Origin: CAZBSE01 sp964494385
Lineage (GTDB): Bacteria > Actinomycetota > Humimicrobiia > Humimicrobiales > Humimicrobiaceae
DNA length: 61,118 nt
Direction: 5' to 3'
NCBI GenBank assembly: GCA_964494385.1
Contig: CAZBSE010000007.1
Coordinates: 1-61,118 of the forward strand
Shown in pieces: positions 1-7,683 of this stretch. Within the stretch, counting starts at the first letter, position 1. Every line of letters begins with the position of its first letter. The position numbers and the translations under genes were made by a program. The notes under the pieces are model-generated. The model ran no database searches and was not told the DNA's origin. It saw nothing but the letters and a program-made list of their open reading frames with translations.

Positions 1-225
1 AATATTAGATAAATCAGAAATTTTTTTACTTATAATAATCAAATCAATTTTTTCATATTCTAAAATAAAATTTACAGCAAAGTTACTGCTTAAATTTATA
101 AAATTATATTTACTATTCAGATTTTTAATTCTTCTAAATGTTTCTAGATTTCTATCAGCTAAAATTATATTGAAGGAATTTATGAATTTATTTATTTCAT
201 TTCCCGAATTTGACTTATTAATCAT
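1..225 (-). CDS. Partial hypothetical protein (N-terminal 75 residues)
   Basis: An open frame reads off the left edge of the window from an ATG at 223-225 with no stop in 75 codons. The translation is rich in Asn, Ile and Lys. It includes a stretch like the start of a receiver-like or nucleotide-binding alpha/beta fold (ILADRNLETFRRI, then a hydrophobic strand DLIIIS), but I do not recognise a family. The surrounding DNA is extremely AT-rich, so some open frame is expected by chance, which limits confidence. No good ribosome binding site is seen upstream. It is divergent from the antitoxin at 420. Confidence 0.35.
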   Translation of the reverse strand, partial: MINKSNSGNEINKFINSFNIILADRNLETFRRIKNLNSKYNFINLSSNFAVNFILEYEKIDLIIISKKISDLSNI

Positions 226-419
226 AAGCTCTTATGAATATTTGCATAATTAAAAGTAATGTGTTTTAATAGAATAAGTTATATTAAATCTATTGTCAAT
301 ATAATTTATATACATATTTTATACTATATGATAATATACCAAATTCATGTAAATTTTATATACATTTACATATTAATTTAAATGTACACATTAAGTATTA
401 TTAATAGAAAGGAAGTAAT
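226..419. other. AT-rich divergent intergenic region
   Basis: This stretch lies between the divergent partial gene at the left edge and the antitoxin at 420. It is almost pure A/T with several TATAAT-like strings, and a purine-rich AGAAAGGAAG just before 420 serves as ribosome binding site for the antitoxin. Individual promoters cannot be picked with confidence in such sequence. Confidence 0.4.
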
Positions 420-734
420 ATGGAACAGATAATTGGAATAACAAATGCTAGGAATAATATTAAAGAAATAGTAGATACAATTTCTGATAAAAATGAAATT
501 TATATTATTACTAGGGATAGTAATCCTGAAGTAGTAATCATATCTTATAAAAAATATCTAGAAAATAAAAAATTATTGAACCAGATATGGGAACTTAGAT
601 ATGAAAAATCAATTAAGAAATCTCAGCTTCAATTTAAAGAATGGTTAAAGAAAAAGGGTTATGACATAGATAAATTATCAGAGGAAGAAATTGGTGATAT
701 GGTTAAAAATTTACAAATTAACAATACTATTTAG
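420..734 (+). CDS. Phd/YefM-type antitoxin, apparently orphan
   Basis: The protein has 104 residues. Its N-terminal half (ITNARNNIKEIVDTI, then IYIITRDSNPEVVIISYKKYLE) has the arrangement of Phd/YefM antitoxins: a helix that recognises operator DNA, followed by the beta strands of the dimer core and a Y-x-x-Y/L helix. Such proteins repress their own operon and neutralise a RelE, Doc or PIN toxin through a C-terminal tail. The tail here is long and Lys-rich (residues 50-104). No toxin frame follows: the next 120 bases are empty up to the tRNA. It is either an orphan, a regulator, or a remnant of a pair. AAAGGAAG precedes the ATG. Confidence 0.7.
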   Translation: MEQIIGITNARNNIKEIVDTISDKNEIYIITRDSNPEVVIISYKKYLENKKLLNQIWELRYEKSIKKSQLQFKEWLKKKGYDIDKLSEEEIGDMVKNLQINNTI

Positions 735-858
735 ATTTAAAATAAACATCTTAGAATAAAATTAAGGATAACTATACCCATACATCAAGCATGTAACTTT
801 TAAATAAACAACCAAGGATTTTTTTATTTGGAGATAATCAGTGATAAAACAGATATGT

Positions 859-946
859 GGCGGTATGACGGAATTGGCAGACGTAGCTGCCTGAAAAGCA
901 GCAGAGTGGTAACACGCTCGTGCGGGTTCAATTCCCGCTACCGCCA
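859..946 (+). tRNA. Class II tRNA, leucine-like body with anticodon GAA
   Basis: The cloverleaf folds cleanly. The acceptor stem is GGCGGTA/TACCGCC with A73, the D-stem is ACG/CGT around a leucine-type D-loop (GAATTGGCAGA), and the anticodon stem GCTGC/GCAGC closes loop CTGAAAA. A 5-bp variable arm (GAGTG/CGCTC) and T-stem GCGGG/CCCGC with loop TTCAATT complete it. With T33 at the second loop position the anticodon is GAA (Phe codons), yet the long variable arm and D-loop are those of tRNA-Leu. The acceptor can be extended outward by two pairs (GT/AC at 857-858 and 946-947). In an 8-bp reading the discriminator becomes C947 and CCA (948-950) is encoded. The charged amino acid cannot be settled by eye. 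Confidence 0.8.
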
Positions 947-950
947 CCCA

Positions 951-1269
951 AAATCCCATAAAAAACAAAAAACACCCAAAAAATTGGATGTTTCTTGTGT
1001 AACACGCTCGGTAAGATTATTACATCTTACGAATATAATTTAACAATTTTATGATATGTTTGTCAAGTAATAACTTAATGAGTCTAAACTTAAATTTATA
1101 TCTTAGTTATATTATTTGACCACGACAACAATGAGCCGATAACTAATAAATACTACTGTGCTGATCTAGCTTAGTATAGTGATTTTTATATCTATCTGAT
1201 AAGTAATACATCCCAATTTTACTTAAAGTAAATCTTAAACCTACTTTATATATAAAAAATATCCTAGTT
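951..1269. other. Intergenic, with a 12-base copy of the tRNA variable arm
   Basis: This gap of about 300 bases has no credible gene. It contains GTAACACGCTCG (about 999-1010), an exact copy of the variable-arm segment of the tRNA just upstream (about 909-920). That suggests a tRNA remnant or a recombination scar. The rest is AT-rich and featureless to my eye. Confidence 0.5.
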
Positions 1270-1773
1270 TCAAATACCTGTAAAATCATCTAAAAATATA
1301 ATATCGAAATTAAGATTTTTTGCACTGTTGTATAGCTTTTTATCAGCAGTAATGAAAGGGACTTTATATTTATCAGACATAGCAATATAGATACAATCAT
1401 ATATTGAACTTTTTATTCTTTTGGAAATATCATAAGCATATACATATGATTTATAATCCAGTTTCAAAAATATTAATATATTAAAAATTTCCCGGATTAT
1501 ATTTTCTAGTAAGCTTTTGGAAACATTAGTTCTGAACCTAAAAATATTTACCAATTCGTAAATTAAAAGCTCTGGAGATAAAATATGAAAGTTTCTTGAA
1601 ATAGCTTTCTTATAAAGAATTCCAGCAGTCTCAATACCATCTTCACTTTCAGAATAAAACCATTTAAATATAACAGACGAATCTAAAACAAAGATTTCTT
1701 TATTTCTTTCTTGAACGAGAAATTTGCCAATCCTGCTAAATTCTTCGTTATTTAACTCTTCTGAGTAGTTCAT
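1270..1773 (-). CDS. PIN-domain toxin (VapC-like)
   Basis: The protein has 167 residues. PIN domains are Mg/Mn-dependent ribonucleases. The acidic pocket can be read: Asp31 in VLDSS, Glu68 and Glu73 in PELLIYEL, Asp126 in IYDCIYIAM and Asp144 in ITADKKLY. The order and spacing are those of VapC-family toxins, which usually cut tRNA or rRNA. The first 25 residues precede the PIN fold and overlap the end of the antitoxin gene by 26 bases, so the two are translationally coupled. A later start is possible but no better methionine precedes the first catalytic Asp. Very AT-rich, consistent with mobile accessory DNA. Confidence 0.85.
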   Translation of the reverse strand: MNYSEELNNEEFSRIGKFLVQERNKEIFVLDSSVIFKWFYSESEDGIETAGILYKKAISRNFHILSPELLIYELVNIFRFRTNVSKSLLENIIREIFNILIFLKLDYKSYVYAYDISKRIKSSIYDCIYIAMSDKYKVPFITADKKLYNSAKNLNFDIIFLDDFTGI

Positions 1774-2038
1774 TGGTTCTTTCCCGCCTTAAACTCCTTA
1801 TTTCTTCAACAAAATCGACGTTTTTAAATAACCCTTCTTTTCTAATCCGCTTATTTATTTCCATTAATTTCTTTACTGCTTTTTTTCTATTTTCAAAAGC
1901 AATGTTTTCATTAATTTTTCCAAAATATAATTTTACCGCATCTGCAAAGAATTCTGAGCGATTCTTATTGACTATCTTTTTATACTTATTTACCTCTTTA
2001 AGCAATTCAGGAGGTATCGAGATATTAATTATTGCCAT
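1748..2038 (-). CDS. Ribbon-helix-helix antitoxin partner of the PIN toxin
   Basis: The protein has 96 residues. The N-terminus (INISIPPELLKEVNKYKK, then NRSEFFADAVKLYF) is a classic ribbon-helix-helix DNA-binding domain: one beta strand followed by two helices, about residues 3-42. The remaining lysine- and arginine-rich tail (residues 45-96) would wrap the toxin. The gene lies directly upstream of the PIN gene and overlaps it, the normal antitoxin-first order. It is expected to autorepress by binding the region just above 2038, where AT-rich repeats (ATTACATAAAATATTACAT) occur at about 2083-2101. Confidence 0.82.
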   Translation of the reverse strand: MAIINISIPPELLKEVNKYKKIVNKNRSEFFADAVKLYFGKINENIAFENRKKAVKKLMEINKRIRKEGLFKNVDFVEEIRSLRRERTNELLRRVK

Positions 2039-2380
2039 TTCTTTACCTTTTATAAGATTATAAAGCTGGGTTATTATAACATAATTACATAAAATATTAC
2101 ATAAAATTTTATGTATAATTTTAATTAAGAAATCAATTATATAAATTTAAAGATAGAAAGACTTAAAGGAAGTATTGATTTAAATATTGATAACAATTAT
2201 GGTCTATTGAGGTAGAAAAGATTCTCTATGCGCTATCTCTACAGTAGTTAAAAGATATAAAAAGTTGGCCGTCTTCCCGATAGTCTATTCATATAGATAA
2301 GCCCTTCCTGGAAGGGGCTTATTACTTTAAATTATTCTTTCTTATTTAAGAAAGAAATTTATTTATTAAAATATAGATTT
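2039..2380. other. Intergenic region between antitoxin and pfkA
   Basis: These 340 bases have no convincing gene. The left part holds a direct repeat of ATTACATAAAAT (about 2083-2110) upstream of the antitoxin, a possible autoregulatory operator. The right part holds the hairpin at 2299-2320. The remainder is unremarkable. Confidence 0.5.
2299..2320 (-). terminator. Hairpin downstream of pfkA
   Basis: AAGCCCTTCC and GGAAGGGGCTT form a GC-rich stem of about 10 bp with one extra G and almost no loop, 60 bases beyond the pfkA stop. No clean T-run follows on either strand, so termination is inferred from position and stem strength. Confidence 0.4.
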
Positions 2381-3418
2381 TCAGTATAGGAGCTTTGATA
2401 ATTCATAAAGCTCCATATCCAGTGGCTTTGTTTCTTTCAAGGCTTCTTCCAGTGAAACCGAGGTGATTTTACCATTTTCCAAAACTGCCATCTGTCCAAA
2501 CTTCTCTTCATGAACCAGCTCCACTGCTTTTACTCCCAGCCTGGTAGCAACTATTCTATCAAAGCCAGTCGGTCTTCCGCCTCTCTGAAGATGGCCCAGC
2601 ACCATTACCCTGGTGCTATAACTGGTTCTCTTCTCTATTTCATCTGCGACAACACTGCCGATTCCTCCAAGCTGCACATGTCCGAAATTGTCAAGTTTAT
2701 CTGAAGCTGTTATCTGCCTTTCTTCTTCAGCAGGTTTTGCCCCTTCAGCAACTGCAATAATGGTAAATTCCTTACCTTTTTCTTTTCTTTTTTCTATAAC
2801 ATCTATTATCTCCTCATAGCTGAAAGCTACTTCAGGAATTAAAATAATGTCCGCTCCGCCGGCAATTCCCCCGTTAAGGGTGAGCCAGCCCGAGTCCCTT
2901 CCCATGATCTCTACTATCATAATCCTATGATGTGAAAAAGCCGTGGTATGAAGCTTATCAAGACAATCGGTCACAATTTCCAGAGCCGATTCAGAGCCTA
3001 TGGAATACTCAGAATGTGCAATATCATTATCTATGGTCTGAGGAATACCGACACCTTTTATGCCGTACTGGGTTAATTTGGTTATAACTCCGTTGGTATC
3101 ATCCCCGCCGATGGTTATTAAGGCATCCAATTCAAGTTTTTTTATATTCTCCTTAACTTTTTCCACTCCGTTTTCTATTTTAAAAGGATTGGTCCTGGAT
3201 GTTCCGGTTATAGTACCGCCTTCCGCCAGTATTCCCGAAACCAATTCCCTGTCCATTTCTATTACGTTTCCTTTAATCAGACCTTCCCATCCGTTTAAAA
3301 TCCCAGTTACCTTATATCCGTATTGTGAGGCTTTTAAATAAATAGCCCTGAAGGCTGCATTTATTGCCGGAGAATCCCCTCCACCAGTTAAAACACCTAT
3401 ATTCTTTATCATTCTCAT
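2381..3418 (-). CDS. pfkA: 6-phosphofructokinase (phospho-donor uncertain)
   Basis: The protein has 345 residues, normal for the family. It phosphorylates fructose 6-phosphate in glycolysis. The start TGGGDSPAIN (11-20) binds the nucleotide or diphosphate, TIDND (128-132) carries the catalytic Asp, and MGRDSGWL is the hexose-binding motif. Two donor-determining positions are odd. The loop reads GGDDT (104-108), with the Asp typical of pyrophosphate-dependent enzymes where ATP enzymes have Gly, while PQTIDND has Gln127 where ATP enzymes have Gly and diphosphate enzymes have Lys. ATP or pyrophosphate use cannot be assigned from sequence alone. The gene stands alone on the minus strand. Confidence 0.93.
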   Translation of the reverse strand: MRMIKNIGVLTGGGDSPAINAAFRAIYLKASQYGYKVTGILNGWEGLIKGNVIEMDRELVSGILAEGGTITGTSRTNPFKIENGVEKVKENIKKLELDALITIGGDDTNGVITKLTQYGIKGVGIPQTIDNDIAHSEYSIGSESALEIVTDCLDKLHTTAFSHHRIMIVEIMGRDSGWLTLNGGIAGGADIILIPEVAFSYEEIIDVIEKRKEKGKEFTIIAVAEGAKPAEEERQITASDKLDNFGHVQLGGIGSVVADEIEKRTSYSTRVMVLGHLQRGGRPTGFDRIVATRLGVKAVELVHEEKFGQMAVLENGKITSVSLEEALKETKPLDMELYELSKLLY

Positions 3419-3542
3419 ATCCTCCTTCTGCTATAAAATATTAATTAGTTTTTTTATATAAGTTCGGCATCCATATTTTAGGTTACGCAAGACATAAAAT
3501 ATTTTTACTAAAGTTAAGATTATATTGATTTATTCCACAGAA

Positions 3543-4994
3543 TCAACTTATTTTTTTCGTTATAATCTCATTTACCATCCGGGGGTTTGCCCTGCCCTTC
3601 GTCCTGGCCATCACTTTCCCGATTAAAAAGCTCATTGCCTTTTCCTTACCTTCCCTGAATTGCTCCACCGGCCCGGGATTGGCTTTAATGATCTCATCAA
3701 CAATCGATTCCAGCAGATTTTCGTCACTTATCTGTTCCAGCCCTCTTTCCTCAATTATGCTCCGGGCAATCTTTCCGGTATTGAACATCTCTTCAAATAC
3801 CGATTTGGCTATCTTGGAGCTGATTTTGCCTTCATCAATTATTTTAAGCATCCCGCAGAAGTTCTCAGGGGATACCTTGCTGGTCTTAATGGTTATCTTT
3901 TCCTTATTTAAAAGAGCGCTGAAATCTCCCATTATCCAGTTGGCAATATTTTTTGGATTATCGTAATACTTACAGCACTGTTCAAAATAATCAGCTGCAT
4001 CCCGGTCATTGGCCAGAAAGCTGCAGTCATATTTGGGTAGGCTGTACTGCTTTTCAAACCTCTTGATCCTGGCTGAAGGAAGTTCGGGGATCGTATTTTT
4101 TATATCCTCTATTATTTTATTTTCCATGTACATAGGTACCAGATCAGGATCAGGAAAATACCTGTAGTCATGGGCCTCTTCTTTTGAACGGAGAGCCTTG
4201 GTAGTCCCAGTATGGCTGTCGTAATGTCTGGTCTGCTGGGTTACACTGTCGCCGTCTTCCAGGACTTTAATCTGCCTTTTAACTTCATACTCCAGGCCCT
4301 TCTGCATAAATTTAAAGGAGTTTAAGTTTTTAATCTCGGTCTTGGTACCGATTTTATCATCTCCAATCTTCCTTACCGAAACATTGCCATCACACCTCAG
4401 GCTGCCTTCCTCCATACTGCAATCGCTGACATCCAGGAACAGTATCAAGTTTCTAAGTGCTATCATATATTCCTTTGCCTCCTCGGGAGACCTTATATCC
4501 GGCTCGGTAACAACCTCTATAAGCGGGGTCCCTGCACGGTTAAAGTCAACTATACTGGCTTCGGACTCGCTTATCCTTCCGGTTGTCCCTGTGTGTACCA
4601 GCTTACCGGTATCTTCCTCCATATGAACCCTGGTTATCCCCACTCTCCTTGTATAATCTCCCATATCAATATCCAGATAACCTCCCACACCCAGAGGCAG
4701 GTCATATTGTGAAATCTGATAATTTTTTGGCATATCAGGATAAAAATAATTTTTCCTGTGAAAAATGGAATATTCCTGGATCCTGCAGTTTAATGCCAGA
4801 GCAATCTTTACCGCATACTCCACCGCTTTTTTATTGGTGACCGGAAGCGAACCCGGATGCCCCAGGCACACAGGACAGGTATTTATATTCTTCTCTTCTC
4901 CGAATGAAAGCCTGCATCCGCAAAACATCTTGGTACTGGTATAAAGCTCAATATGGGTCTCGAGACCTATAACCGATTCATACTTATCTTTCAT
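3543..4994 (-). CDS. gatB: Aspartyl/glutamyl-tRNA amidotransferase subunit B
   Basis: The protein has 483 residues, full length. GatB is the kinase/transamidase subunit of GatCAB, which converts Glu-tRNA-Gln and Asp-tRNA-Asn to the amide forms. The N-terminal cradle domain (ESVIGLETHIEL) carries a probable zinc site (Cys25, Cys27, Cys40, Cys43). Conserved stretches include YYFPDMPKNYQIS-type and EEGSLRCDGNVSVR-type segments, and the C-terminal YqeY-like tail is present. It is the last gene of a gatC-gatA-gatB run, 57 bases after gatA. Its presence implies indirect synthesis of Gln- and/or Asn-tRNA. Confidence 0.97.
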   Translation of the reverse strand: MKDKYESVIGLETHIELYTSTKMFCGCRLSFGEEKNINTCPVCLGHPGSLPVTNKKAVEYAVKIALALNCRIQEYSIFHRKNYFYPDMPKNYQISQYDLPLGVGGYLDIDMGDYTRRVGITRVHMEEDTGKLVHTGTTGRISESEASIVDFNRAGTPLIEVVTEPDIRSPEEAKEYMIALRNLILFLDVSDCSMEEGSLRCDGNVSVRKIGDDKIGTKTEIKNLNSFKFMQKGLEYEVKRQIKVLEDGDSVTQQTRHYDSHTGTTKALRSKEEAHDYRYFPDPDLVPMYMENKIIEDIKNTIPELPSARIKRFEKQYSLPKYDCSFLANDRDAADYFEQCCKYYDNPKNIANWIMGDFSALLNKEKITIKTSKVSPENFCGMLKIIDEGKISSKIAKSVFEEMFNTGKIARSIIEERGLEQISDENLLESIVDEIIKANPGPVEQFREGKEKAMSFLIGKVMARTKGRANPRMVNEIITKKIS

Positions 4995-5051
4995 CTCTCC
5001 AGTCCTGGCATAAAAGTTATCAATTTATAAAAATAATCCTTTGCTTAAAAC

Positions 5052-6509
5052 CTATAGCCCTGGCCTGCTTTTAAAGCTTATTGCTTCCTCCAGGCTGTAA
5101 GCCGCTCTCAGCACATTGTCTTCCCGGAGTATATCCCCTATTATTTGCACCCCTATGGGAAGTCCACTGCTTGAAAGGCCTGCCGGAATTGAAATTGCGG
5201 GCAGTCCCGCCAGGTTTACCGGTATGGTGCATATATCGGAAAGGTACATGGTCAAAGGGTCATCTATCCTCTCACCGACCTTAAATGCAGTGGTGGGCGA
5301 TGTTGGAGAAATCAGGACATCATATTTTTTAAATGCTTTTTTAAAATCATTTATAATAAGCGTTCTTACTCTCTGCGCTTTTTCGTAATAGGCATCGTAG
5401 TAACCAGCCGATAGGCAGTAGGTCCCTATCATTATCCTTCTCTTGACCTCATTGCCGAATCCTTCCGCTCTGCTTTTCCGGTACATTTTTCTCAATGTTT
5501 TTTGTTCCATATTCCTATATCCATACCTTACACCATCAAATCTGGACAGGTTTGAGCTGGCTTCAGAAGGGGCAATAATATAATAAACGCTTAGAGCGTG
5601 TTCCAGGCTGGGTATTGAGACTTCTTCAACTTCCCCGCCCATATCCTCTATCAGCTTAAGAGTTTTCCGGACAGCCTCTCTCACCTCACTATCAATTCCT
5701 TCCACCATCAGTTCTACGGGCACACCTATTTTCATATTCTTTATATCGGATTCAAGACATTTTTTAAAATCAGGAACTTCCACATCAATTGAGGTGGAAT
5801 CATTTTTATCATGGCCGCAAATTACATTAAGCAGCGCCGCACAATCTCTAACATTCCTTGTAAGGGGACCTATCTGATCCAGGGAAGAGGCAAAGGCCAC
5901 CAGTCCATACCTGGACACCCTTCCGTATGTGGGTTTGAATCCGACAATACCGCAGAGCGACGCAGGCTGCCTTATGGATCCTCCGGTATCGGATCCCAGC
6001 GAACATATGGCTTCTCCTGCTGCTACACAGGCAGCAGGCCCTCCGCTTGATCCTCCCGGCACCCTGCCGGTGTCCCATGGATTTTTAACCGGCCCGAAAT
6101 AGGAATTCTCATTGGACGAGCCCATGGCAAATTCATCCATATTGGCCTTCCCTGCCAGTATATAATTTTGCTCCGTCAGCTTTTCAATTACAGTGGCGTT
6201 ATATATGGGAACATAATTCTCTAAAATTCTTGATGCGCAGGTTGTGTTAATATTTTCTGTGCACATATTATCCTTTATGGCCAGGGGGATCCCTGTAAAA
6301 TCGGCTACTTTATTTCCGACGTCTATAAGCCTGTCAACTTCTCCGGCCTTTTTCAGTGCGCCCTTTCTTTCCAGCCTGATATATGAATTCAGCTTCTCTT
6401 CAACATCATCAATCCTGGAGTAGACACTTTTTACAATATCGGTGCAGGATATCTCTCTTTTGACCAGCTTTTCTTTCAATTGGTATGCAGCAAGGTAATT
6501 AATTTCCAA
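5052..6509 (-). CDS. gatA: Aspartyl/glutamyl-tRNA amidotransferase subunit A
   Basis: The protein has 485 residues, full length. GatA is the amidase subunit that releases ammonia from glutamine for GatB. The amidase-signature triad is intact and at its usual numbering: Lys79 in PLAIKDN, cis-Ser154 in GGSSGG and nucleophile Ser178 in SDTGGSIRQPAS. It sits 12 bases after gatC and ahead of gatB in the same direction, so the three subunits are co-transcribed. Confidence 0.97.
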   Translation of the reverse strand: MEINYLAAYQLKEKLVKREISCTDIVKSVYSRIDDVEEKLNSYIRLERKGALKKAGEVDRLIDVGNKVADFTGIPLAIKDNMCTENINTTCASRILENYVPIYNATVIEKLTEQNYILAGKANMDEFAMGSSNENSYFGPVKNPWDTGRVPGGSSGGPAACVAAGEAICSLGSDTGGSIRQPASLCGIVGFKPTYGRVSRYGLVAFASSLDQIGPLTRNVRDCAALLNVICGHDKNDSTSIDVEVPDFKKCLESDIKNMKIGVPVELMVEGIDSEVREAVRKTLKLIEDMGGEVEEVSIPSLEHALSVYYIIAPSEASSNLSRFDGVRYGYRNMEQKTLRKMYRKSRAEGFGNEVKRRIMIGTYCLSAGYYDAYYEKAQRVRTLIINDFKKAFKKYDVLISPTSPTTAFKVGERIDDPLTMYLSDICTIPVNLAGLPAISIPAGLSSSGLPIGVQIIGDILREDNVLRAAYSLEEAISFKSRPGL

Positions 6510-6521
6510 AATCTCTCCTTG

Positions 6522-6809
6522 TCAGTCAATCTTTGGCACTTTAAAGCCGTTACTCTGCCTGTCAGGCGCATTTTTCAGCGCGGATTCCTGGGTAACTGAT
6601 TTTTTTACAACATCTTCCCTGAAGACATTCTTTACATCCAGGACATGTGATGTGGGCGGAATTCCCTCCGTATTTACACTGCTTATATTTGCAATATGAT
6701 CCAGAATCTTATCCAGCTGAGAAGTAAATTCTTCCGTTTCCTTATCATCAAATTCAAGCTCTGCCAGCTTTGCCACATATTTTACATCTTCCTTGGAAAT
6801 TCTTTTCAT
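6522..6809 (-). CDS. gatC: Aspartyl/glutamyl-tRNA amidotransferase subunit C
   Basis: The protein has 95 residues, typical size. GatC is the small linker that wraps GatA and GatB together. Characteristic features are the N-terminal helix (VKYVAKLAELEFDDKE), the middle segment QLDKILDHI followed by a Pro-Thr-Ser-His motif (IPPTSHV), and the C-terminal FKVPKI that contacts GatB. It is the first gene of the gat run. Confidence 0.95.
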   Translation of the reverse strand: MKRISKEDVKYVAKLAELEFDDKETEEFTSQLDKILDHIANISSVNTEGIPPTSHVLDVKNVFREDVVKKSVTQESALKNAPDRQSNGFKVPKID

Positions 6810-6890
6810 AAATTATCCTTTTTGAAATTATATGGAAATGCTATTTAAACCCGGATTTAAATATAACATTTTAGCAAATATTTCATCTAA

Positions 6891-7664
6891 TTAATATAAT
6901 TTTAAAACTTCAATCTCTCCCAGCAGAATCAATATCAAAATCAAATTGTATACTCCATGAAGAAAAATTGCCGGAAGCAGCGATTTTGTCTTTTCAAACA
7001 GGTAGGCCAAAAGCCACCCTATAATCATCAGGGGTACGAAACTGTACAGCTCCAGATGCACCACGGCAAACAAAAAAGAAGAAAGAAAAAGTGCGGCATT
7101 AATGCCCCAGCTTTTCTTAAAAGCAGAATATAGAAATCCCCTGAAAAAAATTTCTTCGCTGAAAGGGGCAATCAAGGCTACCACTATCAGAAGTATATTG
7201 CTTGATATACTCCTGTTCCTGACCAGTATCTCAATCTTGCTGGAGGGTGCCTCTATCCCGAACAGTGAATTCATCAAAAATACATAAAGAAAGCTTACCA
7301 GAAAAATTAGAAGCAGTGAAAGAAACGAATACCAGATGGTCTTGCCAATACTGTAATATCTGAGTCCCAGGTCCCTAAAACGTGCCTTCCTGCGGTGTAT
7401 GGCAAAAAACCATACCACACCCAGCATAAGTACTATCTGGATCCCGTAAAGGACCGAAAAACTCACATTATCTATATTTGAAGAGTTAAAAAACTGCCTG
7501 TCTCCGAATGCTTCAAATAGTTTCAGCGATCCGAAATAAATTGCTACCAGCATCACGGTTAGAAACACAAGTGAGATTACAGCATCAAGGGCGTTCCACT
7601 TTACATTTAAACCCCCATTCCGCCCCCTGGCCGAATTTGCGTCTTCTGGTATATTAAGAGCCAT
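6891..7664 (-). CDS. CPBP-family intramembrane metalloprotease
   Basis: The protein has 257 residues with about six to seven membrane segments. CPBP (CAAX protease and bacteriocin-processing) proteins are glutamic-type/zinc intramembrane proteases. The three motifs are visible: SEEIFFRGF (Glu170, Glu171, Arg175), the second motif His in FAVVHLE (His203), and HGVYN (His236, Asn240). Bacterial members process leader peptides or membrane proteins, or confer bacteriocin self-immunity. Nothing here fixes the substrate. It lies 20 bases after ligA and probably shares its transcript. Confidence 0.9.
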   Translation of the reverse strand: MALNIPEDANSARGRNGGLNVKWNALDAVISLVFLTVMLVAIYFGSLKLFEAFGDRQFFNSSNIDNVSFSVLYGIQIVLMLGVVWFFAIHRRKARFRDLGLRYYSIGKTIWYSFLSLLLIFLVSFLYVFLMNSLFGIEAPSSKIEILVRNRSISSNILLIVVALIAPFSEEIFFRGFLYSAFKKSWGINAALFLSSFLFAVVHLELYSFVPLMIIGWLLAYLFEKTKSLLPAIFLHGVYNLILILILLGEIEVLKLY

Positions 7665-7683
7665 ATATTAAACCTGCCGCTAA

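Noticed and set aside
762..1043. Protein genes over the tRNA region
   Set aside because: Open frames on both strands run through the tRNA and its low-complexity flanks; no family match.
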